A stretch of 64,000 bases of DNA from an uncultured Bacillota bacterium. GTDB taxonomy: Bacteria; Bacillota; Dehalobacteriia; UBA7702. Under the pieces are notes generated by a model. The model was not told where the DNA came from. It saw nothing but the letters and a program-made list of their open reading frames with translations, and did not search any database. The DNA is taken from positions 1 through 64,000 of the forward strand of contig CAKUYE010000005.1 in the NCBI GenBank assembly GCA_934702375.1, written 5' to 3'. The position numbers and the translations under genes are program-made. The first letter of the stretch is position 1. Each line of letters opens with the position of its first letter. Shown in pieces: positions 1 through 8,682 of this stretch.

Positions 1-34
1 GCAGTAACTCAGCTGTATGAAATGAGGATACGCC

Positions 35-177
35 CATCGCGACACCTCATCAGTCAGCTGCGCTGCCAGCTTCCCCTTAAGGGGAAGCCATTTCGCAAAG
101 CGTACCAAGCAGGCAAAAAGATGCCTTCCCCTTGAGGGGAAGGTGGGCACGAAGTGCTCGGATGAGGTGGCGTGACG
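35..177. repeat. MITE-like palindromic element, copy 1
   Basis: The ends are imperfect inverted repeats (catcgcgacacctcatc at the left, gatgaggtggcgtgacg at the right). Inside each end lies the small palindrome cttccccttgaggggaag or a variant. The element has no coding capacity. It resembles non-autonomous miniature elements or paired REP sequences, but no transposase is present in the window. Confidence 0.7.
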
Positions 178-300
178 GTAGAAAGTGGATTTCATAATCA
201 ACCTTTCTCCGGCGTGAAACCTAGTTTGTCCGTATTGCTTGCCGGACCAAGTAGCTTATGTACGCCGCAGTAACTCAGCTGTATGAAATGAGGATACGCC

Positions 301-444
301 CATCGCGACACCTCATCAGTCAGCTGCGCTGCCAGCTTCCCCTCAAGGGGAAGCCATATCGCTTAGCGTACTTAAGTAGGCAAACGCATGCCTTCCCCTT
401 GAGGGGAAGGTGGGCACGAAGTGCTCGGATGAGGTGGCGTGACG
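301..444. repeat. MITE-like palindromic element, copy 2
   Basis: Nearly identical to the copy at 35-177: same terminal inverted repeats and same internal cttcccct palindromes, 144 bp long. The spacing between the copies matches the ~267-bp tandem period, so the amplification was of the larger unit rather than of the element alone. Confidence 0.7.
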
Positions 445-567
445 GAGGAAAATAGATTTTGTAATCAATCTTTCTCCGGCGTGAAAACCTCGCTTGTCCG
501 TATTGCTTGCCGGATATAGTAACTCATGTACGCCGCAGTAACTCCGCTGAAAAAATGTAGGGTAGCC

Positions 568-683
568 CATCGCGACACCTCATCAGTCAGCTGCGCTGCC
601 AGCTTCCCCTCAAGGGGAAGCCATTTCGCAAAGCGTACTAAGCAGGCAAAACAATGCCTTCCCCTTGCGGGGAAGCCATTCCG
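568..683. repeat. MITE-like palindromic element, copy 3, degenerate right end
   Basis: The left arm starting catcgcgacacctcatc is intact. The right arm reads ccttccccttgcggggaagcc and then diverges, so the gatgaggtggcgtgacg end is missing. This is the last element before the surface operon. Confidence 0.6.
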
Positions 684-766
684 CTTAGCTTGCTTAAAAC
701 ATTGCCTTTCCTTTTTTGGAGGGCTGCTTAAAATGAATTAATTTAGGAAGGAGTTGGTGAAAGATC

Positions 767-1333
767 ATGAAGAAAAAGCTTGTGATCGTTGCTGTAATTG
801 CGTTGTTGGCCGTGGCTGCTTTGGCAACCGTTGCTTACTTCTCCGCCCAAGATACAGCAACCAACGTTATTACCACAGGTAATGTAACAATGAAATTACA
901 CGAGTATCAAGTGGTAGACGGCGAAACGAAGCCTTATCCCGCCGAAGATGCCGTTGCGGCTATGCCCGGTACGGTGATCTCCAAGATCCCCACCATTGAA
1001 AACACCGGGGACAACGATTTTTACACTCGCGCCAAAGTGAGCGTGGCTTTCTATGCCGATAAGGATAGGAAAGAGCTTGTGAACCTTGATACAAAATATG
1101 TGACCTACGATATCACCAAAGAGTGGATCGATGGCGGCGACGGCTGGTACTATTACAACGGCATTGTAAAACCCGATGAGGAAGTGGTGCTTTTCAACAC
1201 CGTTACCTTTGATAAGAAAATGCCCAATGAATACCAGAACAAATATGTGAAGGTCGATATCTCCACCCAAGCCGTTCAGGTGAAAAACAACGAAAACAGC
1301 GATGTGACCAAAGTTGTAGGTTGGCCGGAGTGA
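767..1333 (+). CDS. TasA/camelysin-like secreted protein (SipW-type signal)
   Basis: A 188-residue secreted protein. The N-terminus has KKK, a long hydrophobic stretch (about residues 4-24) and then AYFSAQDTATN, the layout of substrates of SipW-type signal peptidases. Family members (TasA, camelysin) form or support extracellular fibres, and the rest of the protein is a beta-rich domain with the phrases IENTGDNDFYTRAKV and GWYYYNG seen in such proteins. A strong AGGAAGGAG lies at 745-753, 13 bases from the ATG, which is longer than usual. It is the first gene of a four-gene surface operon, 16 bp before the next. No SipW peptidase gene is in the window. The fibre role is inferred from family resemblance; a metalloprotease activity is not indicated. 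Confidence 0.7.
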   Translation: MKKKLVIVAVIALLAVAALATVAYFSAQDTATNVITTGNVTMKLHEYQVVDGETKPYPAEDAVAAMPGTVISKIPTIENTGDNDFYTRAKVSVAFYADKDRKELVNLDTKYVTYDITKEWIDGGDGWYYYNGIVKPDEEVVLFNTVTFDKKMPNEYQNKYVKVDISTQAVQVKNNENSDVTKVVGWPE

Positions 1334-1349
1334 GAGAGGTGAGTGACAT

Positions 1350-4300
1350 ATGAAAAAGAAAATTCGCATCCTGTCGCTCTGCTTCGTACTCCTCGCCGCC
1401 GTAACCGTCTTCGCCGTAACCCCCTTCGCCTTTGCGGAAGGAGAGGGCAACTCTAAAGTGACTGTGGTGGATGCCTCCGGCAACGCCGTTACCGATGTGG
1501 CTCTCCCTCAGGGCGAAAAGGTAACGTTAACGGCCAATGCAGAGCTGACCGGCGATGTGCAATATCAATGGCAGATCCTCGCCGATGCCGATAGCGACCT
1601 CTGGGTCAATATCTCCGGAGAAAACGCCAAAACCATCGAAGCTTCCTACGCTATGGTGTGCAGCGTTCTCAAGGATAACGAAACCGCCCTCCGCTGTGTC
1701 GCTGTCGGTGAAGAAACCGCCGCTGGTGATGCCGTAAAGATCACGGTAAAGAAACCAAAAGCAACTCCGGCAAAGGTCTCCGCAGTCAGAGCCGACAACG
1801 CAGCAACGGTGGCGGATAAACGGGAAGCCGGCAGTGAAGATAAGGATACCTATAGTATCGTCATCAATTATCAGTTTGAAAATGGTACACAGGCCGCCGG
1901 TCCCTGGACGGCTACCATCGAAAAGGGTGGAAGTATTTACCAGACGATCGTAAGTCCCGCTGTAATCGGCTATACGCCGGATCAAGCTTCGGTTGAAATA
2001 AATGAAGCGAATATTCAATCCGATAAAACTTATACTGTTACATACAATCCCGCGGAAGTTTCCTATACGGTAAAGCATTTTCAGCAGAATATAGCCAATG
2101 ACGAGTATACCCTTGTCGATACAGAAACGGAAAAAGGAATGACCGAAGGTGCTGTAGGTGAAGGACTTGCGAAAACCTACGAAGGCTTTACGGCATTGCT
2201 CTATGACACCACAACAAAAATTGCCGCCGACGGCAGCACCGTTGTGGAGATCTACTACGACCGCAACTACTACCTCCTTTCCCTTGATTTAGATGGTGGC
2301 TACGGCTCCGAACCGATCTATGCTCGCTTTGGCTCCGCAGCTGCGACTATCGTGAAGAAGCCCCAAAGAGCAGGGTATAAATTTGACGGATGGCGTCCTG
2401 TGGATGGTAGTGGGTCTCCCCAAACGATTCCGGAAACCATGCCTGCGAAAAACCTCTCCTACAAAGCATATTGGAATCCTAGAGAAGACATTACTTTTAA
2501 TATTGTTTACTGGTATGAAAATGCAGATGATAACGGCTATAGTTATGTTCATTCTTTCAAAGAACCTAGTCAAGATGGAGAGGAAGCATCGAGCGACATT
2601 TATAAAGATAAATCTTTTGAAGGTCGTGACGATAAGCACTTTATTTATGATGCCGATAAAGCCGAGACCGTAACGGTGAAAGCCGACGGAACAACAGTGT
2701 TGAATGTGTACTTCAAACGAAACATCTATACGTTGACTTTCCAAGTGTGGGAGGGTGGTTATTTCACTGGTGGATGGAAAACCGTAAAAACGATCACGGC
2801 AAAATACCGACAGGATATTCACTCGAATTTCCCGATCAAAGACGGAAATGAGACGATTTGGTGGACGGTTCCCAATGGCTGCCAGTCCTTTGTGCCCGGC
2901 AATTATATTGGAAGTATCGATACCATGCCGGGAGAGAATATTACGTTTAAAGAAAATGCGTCCGAATCCGGTGCAAAGATCTACTATTATACAGAAACCT
3001 TGAACGGAGCTGTCGGTGATACCACCTATAACGGAAAGAATTACAATAAATACAAAGAGATCGATCTTGAGTATAGCTCTGGCACCTCCTTAACCTACGC
3101 AGAGGAATTTCATCCAATCAACGGCTTTACACAGGGAGACTCGAACCCTTATCTGCCTAAAGACGGCAGTGTAACAATGAAACGTAATAACTACCTCTAC
3201 TACACCCGTAACAGCTATGATTTGAAATTTTATAACGTTAATAAAGAGCTTACAGATAAAGCCAAAAACGTTCAGTATGAAGCTTCTTTAAAGGACTACT
3301 ATTTTGAGCCGGAGCTCCCCGAAGACCTTGAAGTAAATGCCTATAATTTTGGCGGCTGGTATACCAGCTCGGGTTGCTTTCCCGGTTCCGAGGTCGATTG
3401 GGATTCCGCAAAAATGCCTGCCTCCGATATGATGCTTTATGCCAAGTGGGTTCCAAAGTCGCACACCGTAGAAACCTGGCTGACCGACGATCTGAGTGTT
3501 CCTGTAAATGTAGGCGAAAATAATATCCAGACGATTGAACACAGAGGTCTCGCAACGGCTCCGGCCACACCTACAAACGGCGATTACACTTTTGTCGGTT
3601 GGTTTTATAGAGACGGCAATGTGGAAAAAGCCTTTGATTTTTCCATACCGATCAATAAAGACCTTAAACTCTATGCAAAATGGAGTTCAAATACGTTGGT
3701 ATCGTATACGATACATTACCAACTTGAGGATGGTACGACCATTGCCGCCGATACGACCGGAAAAGCCCTTGTCGGAGCTACAAAAACCTTTGAGGCGAAA
3801 ATCGGAGAGGCTCTTAACGATGGATATGGATCCGGTTATTATCCTGAGACATCAAGTCACAGTCTTACCATGAAGATCGATGGGGGGAACGAATTTACTT
3901 TTAAGTATATACCGAAAGATAAGGTTCTATATACGGTGCAATATCTTAATAAAGAAAATAGCAGACCTCTTATAGACACAAAAATCGTGGAAACAAGTGA
4001 CGCCGTTGTTACCGAAAAATTTGTTCCCATTGACAAATATGCTCCGGACGCATATCAGAAAAGATTGGTTCTTTCCGCAACGGAAAGTGAAAATGTTATT
4101 ACCTTCTTGTATGAAAAGAGTGACCTTGTTCCGGTACAGATCATTCATTGGCAACAAAATATTTCCGGTGACGGATACACGGAATATGAATCCTCTACAA
4201 AGTTCGGGAAAATCGGAGATGAAGTTATTCAAAGCCCAAAAAAGTATGATAATTTCAAATATAATGTTAATAAAAGTAATTCCCGCGGTAAAATAGAAGA

Positions 4301-5300
4301 CGCAAATGGGCTAACTCTTAATCTCTATTATGATCGGATCGAATATCCTTACTTATTTAAGCATGTCGAGAAGGATAACGAAACAAATGAATTTAAAAGA
4401 ACTGACGGTAAGGGACGCTTCCAGGCTACAGTAACCGAAAGTGCTATAGATGTTCCCGGGTATACTTTGGTGAGTCAAAGTCCTCAAAGTATCACTATCG
4501 TTGCCGATAAACTTAATGAAAGTGGTGAACCGGAAAAGAATGTCGTAACATTTTACTATACTGAAACCTCCGCAGAAATCAAGTACGTTGCCAAGACCTT
4601 CGGAGGCAGTGATGGCGGATATGTTTCTCCTGACACAGAAAATGTTAAAGTTTTTACCGGAACAGCCAACGGCTCAAAGGCAACTGCGAAAGCCAATTAC
4701 AAGTTCGTCGGTTGGTACAGTGATGCAGGATGTACAAATCAAATCAGTACAGACCCGAAATTTGTTCCCAAAAAAGATCATAACTATAGCCAAGGTTCCG
4801 ATGGTTATATCGGTGCGACCTACTATGCCAAGTTCGAACCGGATATTGTTGATCTTACGATCGTGAAAAGCGGTGCCGTGGATGTTGATGAAAATCAAAG
4901 CTTCATTTTCCATATTTCCGGTGATGTCAGTGAAAATGAATACCTGCCGATGGCAAAGGCGGTCGATATGGATGTTATCGTCTACGGAAACGGAAATACC
5001 ACGGTAAAGAGCCTGCCTGCCGGTACCTACCGTGTAACGGAAATGAATGGACAGAACAACGGCTGGAGCTGGCGCTATACAGCCGGGGATGGTAATCAGC
5101 AAACGATTACACCTATACCCGGCTCTGACAATAATAAATTGACTTTTACCAATACAAGAAATAACACTAAATGGCTCAACGGCGGTAACTTTGCCAAGAA
5201 TCTTTTCAATCCGAATCTTGAACATAATGGTTATAAGACCTTTGGTGAATGTGTCGGCGTTTGGAACCATAGCTGCACAAATAAGAAAAGTATGAATTAA
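1350..5300 (+). CDS. Large secreted repeat adhesin (InlB B-repeat/MucBP-like, SpaA-like end)
   Basis: A 1316-residue exported protein with a classical signal peptide (cleavage after about residue 29, FAFA|EGEG). Residues ~38-140 look like an immunoglobulin-like domain (YQWQ...LRCVA). The body (~165-1160) is a chain of short beta domains of the Listeria-Bacteroides/InlB B-repeat and MucBP kinds, marked by FDGW, FGGWYTS, FVGWFYRDG and FVGWYSDAG. A SpaA-like domain (GTYRVTEMNG...FTNTR) lies at ~1167-1270. There is no LPXTG motif, no SLH domain and no C-terminal membrane anchor; the end reads KWLNGGNFAKNLF then a Cys-containing tail. Attachment may depend on the co-encoded TasA-like and SLH proteins. 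An adhesin role is inferred. Confidence 0.65.
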   Translation: MKKKIRILSLCFVLLAAVTVFAVTPFAFAEGEGNSKVTVVDASGNAVTDVALPQGEKVTLTANAELTGDVQYQWQILADADSDLWVNISGENAKTIEASYAMVCSVLKDNETALRCVAVGEETAAGDAVKITVKKPKATPAKVSAVRADNAATVADKREAGSEDKDTYSIVINYQFENGTQAAGPWTATIEKGGSIYQTIVSPAVIGYTPDQASVEINEANIQSDKTYTVTYNPAEVSYTVKHFQQNIANDEYTLVDTETEKGMTEGAVGEGLAKTYEGFTALLYDTTTKIAADGSTVVEIYYDRNYYLLSLDLDGGYGSEPIYARFGSAAATIVKKPQRAGYKFDGWRPVDGSGSPQTIPETMPAKNLSYKAYWNPREDITFNIVYWYENADDNGYSYVHSFKEPSQDGEEASSDIYKDKSFEGRDDKHFIYDADKAETVTVKADGTTVLNVYFKRNIYTLTFQVWEGGYFTGGWKTVKTITAKYRQDIHSNFPIKDGNETIWWTVPNGCQSFVPGNYIGSIDTMPGENITFKENASESGAKIYYYTETLNGAVGDTTYNGKNYNKYKEIDLEYSSGTSLTYAEEFHPINGFTQGDSNPYLPKDGSVTMKRNNYLYYTRNSYDLKFYNVNKELTDKAKNVQYEASLKDYYFEPELPEDLEVNAYNFGGWYTSSGCFPGSEVDWDSAKMPASDMMLYAKWVPKSHTVETWLTDDLSVPVNVGENNIQTIEHRGLATAPATPTNGDYTFVGWFYRDGNVEKAFDFSIPINKDLKLYAKWSSNTLVSYTIHYQLEDGTTIAADTTGKALVGATKTFEAKIGEALNDGYGSGYYPETSSHSLTMKIDGGNEFTFKYIPKDKVLYTVQYLNKENSRPLIDTKIVETSDAVVTEKFVPIDKYAPDAYQKRLVLSATESENVITFLYEKSDLVPVQIIHWQQNISGDGYTEYESSTKFGKIGDEVIQSPKKYDNFKYNVNKSNSRGKIEDANGLTLNLYYDRIEYPYLFKHVEKDNETNEFKRTDGKGRFQATVTESAIDVPGYTLVSQSPQSITIVADKLNESGEPEKNVVTFYYTETSAEIKYVAKTFGGSDGGYVSPDTENVKVFTGTANGSKATAKANYKFVGWYSDAGCTNQISTDPKFVPKKDHNYSQGSDGYIGATYYAKFEPDIVDLTIVKSGAVDVDENQSFIFHISGDVSENEYLPMAKAVDMDVIVYGNGNTTVKSLPAGTYRVTEMNGQNNGWSWRYTAGDGNQQTITPIPGSDNNKLTFTNTRNNTKWLNGGNFAKNLFNPNLEHNGYKTFGECVGVWNHSCTNKKSMN

Positions 5301-5317
5301 GGAAGGGGGAATAACAA

Positions 5318-5920
5318 ATGAGTTTTAATCAAACCGGCAAATCTGCCAAGAGAAAATCAATCATCGTGTTATTTTCCCTTGTGTTGATCCTTGTTTTCGC
5401 GGTTGGTGGCACCATTGCTTATATTGTCACCAATACCGAGAATGTAGAAAATACTTTCACGCCGGGCCAGGTCGCCTGTGAAGTGGAGGAGCCTCAGTTC
5501 ACCGGTAGCGTTAAAGAAAATGTAGCTATTAGAAACACCGGTAATACTGAAGCTTATATTCGTGCTGCGATCGTTGTTACTTGGAAAGATTGTGAAAACG
5601 GAAATGTTTTTGGTAAGATGCCGGATTCCGATGATTATGAACTGGAAATTGGTGGCGATTGGCTTAAAAGTAGCGATGGCTATTATTATTGCAAAAGTGT
5701 CGTTGCTGTTGGAGAACAAACTCCTGTGTTGATCGCAAGCTGTCAACCAAAGGAGAACGCAAAGAATCCCGGCGGGAATTATGCACTTTCCGTTGAAATC
5801 CTTGCCGATGCAATCCAGAGCACTCCGGATAATGCAGTTGAAGAATCTTGGAAAGCAGTACATGTTGTTGATGTAGAAGGCGTGAAACAGCTTGAAGCTG
5901 TTTCCGCATCCGGTAATTAA
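5318..5920 (+). CDS. Second TasA/SipW-type secreted protein
   Basis: A 200-residue protein with a lysine-rich start, a hydrophobic segment (about residues 15-36) and the junction GGTIAYIVTNTENVENTFTPG. The last part is a common signature of SipW-dependent or TasA-related secreted proteins in Clostridia. The following domain has VAIRNTGNTEAYIRAAIVV and SSDGYYYCKSVV, parallel to the first gene of the operon, so the two are probably distant paralogues that could be major and minor fibre subunits. It begins 17 bp after the adhesin gene behind AAGGAAGGGGG. Function is inferred from family features and context. Confidence 0.68.
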   Translation: MSFNQTGKSAKRKSIIVLFSLVLILVFAVGGTIAYIVTNTENVENTFTPGQVACEVEEPQFTGSVKENVAIRNTGNTEAYIRAAIVVTWKDCENGNVFGKMPDSDDYELEIGGDWLKSSDGYYYCKSVVAVGEQTPVLIASCQPKENAKNPGGNYALSVEILADAIQSTPDNAVEESWKAVHVVDVEGVKQLEAVSASGN

Positions 5921-5937
5921 GAGAGGGGGAGAGCTTT

Positions 5938-7197
5938 ATGAAGAAACATTCTAAAACGAAATGGCTTGCGATTCCCCTGGCTCTTGTGCTGATCTGTTGT
6001 GTTTTTGCGGCTTCGGCCTTTGCAAACAACAGTGATGTGACGGTGACCTGTGATATCCATCACGGTGAGAGCACACCGGAATTCCGCTTTAGCACCTTGC
6101 CTTTCCAAGGCAACACCAACCCGGATCTTTTCCCGGATATGAAGGGTTTAATGCCCGGGGACAGCGTAACCCAGGAAATCACCCTGGATGTGAAAAACGT
6201 TAAGAATACCACCATCCAATCGGACAGCGTGGTAGGGATCTACCTGAAAGCCCAAAACGGCAATGAAAACTACAGCCGTCTCCTGGCGGATCAGGATGTA
6301 TCCTACGAAGTGAAAAAAGGCGATACGGTGATCACCGCCGATATGGTAGGAGAAAAAGGCGTCCTTCTCGGCACCTTTACCGATGACGGAAAAGCTAAGA
6401 TTACCGTGACCCTGAATATCGGCAAAAATGCCGGCAATGAGCTTCAGGATCTCATTGCCCAGGTGGATTGGGTTTTCTCCGTGGAAGGGGATCAAAAACC
6501 CATCCTCAACAAGGACGACCACTTTGCCTATATCGTCGGCTATCCCGAAGGGGATGTGCGCCCGGAAAACAAGATTACCCGTGCCGAGGTGGCAACCATT
6601 TACTTCCGTCTCCTTTCTCAGGATTCCCGGGATGCTTTTTGGTCCACCACAAACAGCTTCTCCGATGTGAAGAAAGGGGATTGGTACAACAACGCCGTTT
6701 CCACATTGGTAAAAGCAAAGGTGCTTTCGGGGTATCCCGATGGCAGCTTTAAACCCAACAACCCCATTACCCGCGCGGAAATGGCCGCCATTGCCAGCCG
6801 CTTTGACGAGGCAACGGAAGCTGTGTCCGTAACCAAGGATTTCAGCGATATCAAGGGCCATTGGGCAGAAAAGAATATTCAGCTGGCCGCCGGTCACGGC
6901 TGGGTAAACGGCTACCCCGACGGAACCTTCCGCCCGGAACGTTTCATTACTCGTGCCGAAGCAATGAAGCTCATCAACTACGTGCTAAAACGTGCCGTGG
7001 ATGAACCGGGTCTTTTGGCCGCTGCCAAACAGTGGAGCGACAATCCGAAGGATAAGTGGTACTACTTCCACGTGCTGGAAGCCACAAACTCCCACTTCTA
7101 CGAAAGAACCTTTAACCAGGTTCCGGAAACCAATTTCTTCATGGAAAAATGGACGGAAATGAGAGAAAACTTTGACTGGACGCAGTTGGAAAAGTAA
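5938..7197 (+). CDS. SLH-domain surface anchor protein
   Basis: A 419-residue exported protein with a signal peptide ending near ASAFA|NN (residue ~29). Residues ~30-190 form a TasA-like or unknown beta domain (MKGLMPGDSVTQEITLDVKN is the phrase used by proteins next to SipW substrates). Three SLH domains follow (from ~200 to ~350), with VGYPEGDVRPENKITRAEVA, SGYPDGSFKPNNPITRAEMA and NGYPDGTFRPERFITRAEAM. SLH domains bind pyruvylated secondary cell-wall polymers. As the only wall-binding protein of the operon it is the likely base for the adhesin and TasA-like proteins. It starts 17 bp after its neighbour behind GAGAGGGGGAG and ends at a strong terminator. Confidence 0.8.
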   Translation: MKKHSKTKWLAIPLALVLICCVFAASAFANNSDVTVTCDIHHGESTPEFRFSTLPFQGNTNPDLFPDMKGLMPGDSVTQEITLDVKNVKNTTIQSDSVVGIYLKAQNGNENYSRLLADQDVSYEVKKGDTVITADMVGEKGVLLGTFTDDGKAKITVTLNIGKNAGNELQDLIAQVDWVFSVEGDQKPILNKDDHFAYIVGYPEGDVRPENKITRAEVATIYFRLLSQDSRDAFWSTTNSFSDVKKGDWYNNAVSTLVKAKVLSGYPDGSFKPNNPITRAEMAAIASRFDEATEAVSVTKDFSDIKGHWAEKNIQLAAGHGWVNGYPDGTFRPERFITRAEAMKLINYVLKRAVDEPGLLAAAKQWSDNPKDKWYYFHVLEATNSHFYERTFNQVPETNFFMEKWTEMRENFDWTQLEK

Positions 7198-7225
7198 AGT
7201 CCGACGTGTGACGTTTGGATGCAGA

Positions 7226-7274
7226 GGGAGCGCATGGCCACCTTTGGGCGGCTGTTGCGCTCCCTTTTTATTTT
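7226..7274 (+). terminator. Terminator of the surface operon
   Basis: Perfect 8-bp stem GGGAGCGC (7226-7233) with GCGCTCCC (7257-7264), followed by TTTTTATTTT. It lies 29 bp after the SLH gene stop. Confidence 0.85.
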
Positions 7275-7460
7275 GTGAAATCCCGGCCTTTGGCCGGGGT
7301 GAAATCTCCCTTCGGGAGGTGAAATCCTCCTTCGGGGCATGGTGTTTTAATGAAATACCGACCTTCGGTCGGCATGAAATACGGCCTTTGGCCGCATGAA
7401 ATACCGCTACGCGGCATGAAATACCTCCCTTTGGTCGGCATTGATGAAGCATTGCTTCGC
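7275..7460 (+). repeat. Hairpin array 1: TGAAAT-spaced short stem-loops
   Basis: Seven units in a row, each the constant TGAAAT followed by a different short palindrome with a 3-base loop: CCGGCC-ttt-GGCCGG, CTCCC-ttc-GGGAG, CCGACC-ttc-GGTCGG, CGGCC-ttt-GGCCG, CCGC-tac-GCGG and less perfect ones. Stems change between units but base pairing is kept. The array ends with a hairpin around gcattgcttcgcaatgc. No gene is present in 7198-7930. Confidence 0.8.
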
Positions 7461-7476
7461 AATGCGATCTAATTAT

Positions 7477-7530
7477 GGCTTCGCCTCGAGGAGAAGCTGT
7501 CAGCGTTAGCTGACTGATGAGGTGTCGCGA
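7477..7530 (-). repeat. Solo arm of the MITE-like element, reverse orientation
   Basis: Reads ggcttcgcctcgaggagaag and then ctgactgatgaggtgtcgcga, the reverse complement of the left arm of the elements in the first 700 bp, with ctcgag in place of the cccctc/gagggg core. It directly follows hairpin array 1, so the two repeat types travel together. Confidence 0.65.
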
Positions 7531-7614
7531 AGGGGGAGACTTTATTCTTTTAGTTTCGTTCCTGCGGCGTAAAGGCTTTCTGTGGAAGGGTGAAAATTTG
7601 TTTTGGGGTGGGTT

Positions 7615-7775
7615 TTGAATGAAATACCCCTTCGGGGCATGAAATACGGCCTTTGGCCGCATGAAATACCGGTCTATGACCGGCATGAAATACCTCCCGT
7701 TGGTCGGCATTGTGGAAGCGTTGCTTTTGCAACGCAAAAATGGCTTCTCTTTGAGGAGAGGCCATCTGCTTATTT
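7615..7775 (+). repeat. Hairpin array 2: TGAAAT-spaced short stem-loops
   Basis: Four units beginning TGAAAT: CCCC-ttc-GGGG, CGGCC-ttt-GGCCG, ACCGGTC-tat-GACCGGC, and a last unit that runs into a gcgttgcttttgcaacgc hairpin and a partial ggcttctctttgaggagaggcc arm. Same orientation as array 1. Between the arrays (7531-7614) nothing was recognised. Confidence 0.75.
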
Positions 7776-7852
7776 TTTGGTTTAACGGTTTATTTGTTGA
7801 TTTTATTGGTTATTATATTATATGTAGAGTTGTGTTGGGATGAAATGAATTT

Positions 7853-7878
7853 GCGTTGTTTTTTGCAACGCTTTTTTT
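7853..7878 (+). terminator. Small hairpin with T-run
   Basis: GCGTTG (7853-7858) pairs with CAACGC (7866-7871) around a short T-rich loop, followed by TTTTTTT. It sits just upstream of the next gene's promoter and may insulate that gene from readthrough. Confidence 0.5.
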
Positions 7879-7885
7879 ATTGTGT

Positions 7886-7915
7886 TTGGTGTTTCTTTCT
7901 TTTTTATGATATAAT
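7886..7915 (+). promoter_or_regulatory. Likely promoter of the four-helix-bundle gene
   Basis: TTGGTG (7886-7891), an 18-base spacer and a perfect TATAAT (7910-7915). The predicted RNA start is only about 10 bases before the chosen ATG, so the leader would be very short. Confidence 0.5.
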
Positions 7916-7930
7916 GCAATGGGTGATATT

Positions 7931-8278
7931 ATGAAAAAGAATAAACTTGTTGATGAGTCTATGGCCTTTGCCGTTGCGATTTGTACTTTGTGTGAGCACA
8001 TGAAATACAGTAATTCCATTAAGGAACAGTTGCTTCGTAGCGGCACTTCGATTGGCGCTAATATTCGAGAAGCAAATTATGCTCATAGCAGAGCTGATTT
8101 TATTTCTAAAATGCAGATTGCCTTGAAGGAGTGTTACGAGACGGAATATTGGTTGGAGCTGTTTTTTCGGATACACAAAATCAGCGCGAATTGTTATCAC
8201 AATTACTTAGACCAGTGCGGATCCATACGCATGATGCTCATTGCATCGATCAATACTGCCAAGGGCAATGAGGGCTAA
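7931..8278 (+). CDS. Four-helix-bundle protein of the 23S rRNA intervening-sequence (IVS) family
   Basis: A 115-residue, almost all-helical protein. The central LLRSGTSIGANIREANYAHSRADF and the later ECYETEYWLELF match the S23/IVS family, named after proteins encoded in 23S rRNA intervening sequences but found widely as stand-alone genes. Members form pentameric bundles; no enzymatic role is established. The ATG at 7931 is preferred because GGTGAT precedes it; an in-frame ATG at 7919 would leave almost no leader. It stands alone amid repeats, with no 23S rRNA nearby, which suggests acquired accessory DNA. Confidence 0.8.
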   Translation: MKKNKLVDESMAFAVAICTLCEHMKYSNSIKEQLLRSGTSIGANIREANYAHSRADFISKMQIALKECYETEYWLELFFRIHKISANCYHNYLDQCGSIRMMLIASINTAKGNEG

Positions 8279-8318
8279 AATTGAAATGCGTAACTTTTGT
8301 GTTTATATGCTGCGGGGA

Positions 8319-8654
8319 GGTTTTGCGCCGCAGTAACTAGGTTAAAAATATAAAGGCTCGCTCATCGCGACACCTCATCAGTCGGCTGCGCCGCCAGCTT
8401 CTCCTCGAGGAGAAGCCATGGGGGAGCGTTACTTAGATCTGATTGAGAAGCTTGTCTCTAACGAATTACTTTTCATCCCAAAATATACTAATTTGCGTTG
8501 CCAACAGCAACGCCACCACAACCTCGCCAAAGGCGAGATTTCACCCCCGAAGGGGATTTCACCTTGCGAAGCAAGATTTCACCCTCCGAAGGAGGATTTC
8601 ACGCTGCCGCAGGCAGCATCTTACGCCCCGAAGGGGTATTTCATTGAAAAACCA
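8319..8654 (+). repeat. Direct repeat copy A: MITE arm plus hairpin array
   Basis: Begins ggttttgcgccgcag, then the MITE-like arm (8363-8416, catcgcgacacctcatcagtc ... ctcgaggag), a ~100-bp link, then an array of variable hairpins separated by ATTTCA: CTCGCC-aaa-GGCGAG, CCCC-gaa-GGGG, CTTGC-gaa-GCAAG, CTCC-gaa-GGAG, GCTGCC-gca-GGCAGC. The array points opposite to arrays 1 and 2. Nearly identical to 9410-9728, in the same orientation. One more ATTTCA unit continues to about 8683. No gene was found in 8279-8682. Confidence 0.85.
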
Positions 8655-8682
8655 TAAGTCTCGCCAAAGGCCGCATTTCACC

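Larger units (their letters stand above)
1..704. repeat. Tandem ~267-bp repeat, two full copies and a third partial copy
   Basis: Unit boundaries are set by the recurring gcagtaact at 1, 267 and 535, giving units of 266 and 268 bp and a diverging third unit that fades near 704. Each unit holds one palindromic element, listed separately, plus a ~90-bp link containing ctttctccggcgtgaaa. No convincing gene was found in 1-766: the short open frames lie inside the repeat and have no ribosome-binding site. The array may continue to the left of the window. Confidence 0.85.

Noticed and set aside
6985..7737. Minus-strand frames through the hairpin arrays
   Set aside because: They are translations of the repeated TGAAAT hairpin units and lack a start signal.
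7275..7775. CRISPR array
   Set aside because: The constant part is only six bases and the variable parts are palindromes, with no cas genes nearby.
8418..8657. Short plus-strand frames inside direct repeat copy A (and the matching one in copy B)
   Set aside because: They translate the hairpin array; the two copies differ in a way that does not favour synonymous change, and there is no ribosome-binding site.
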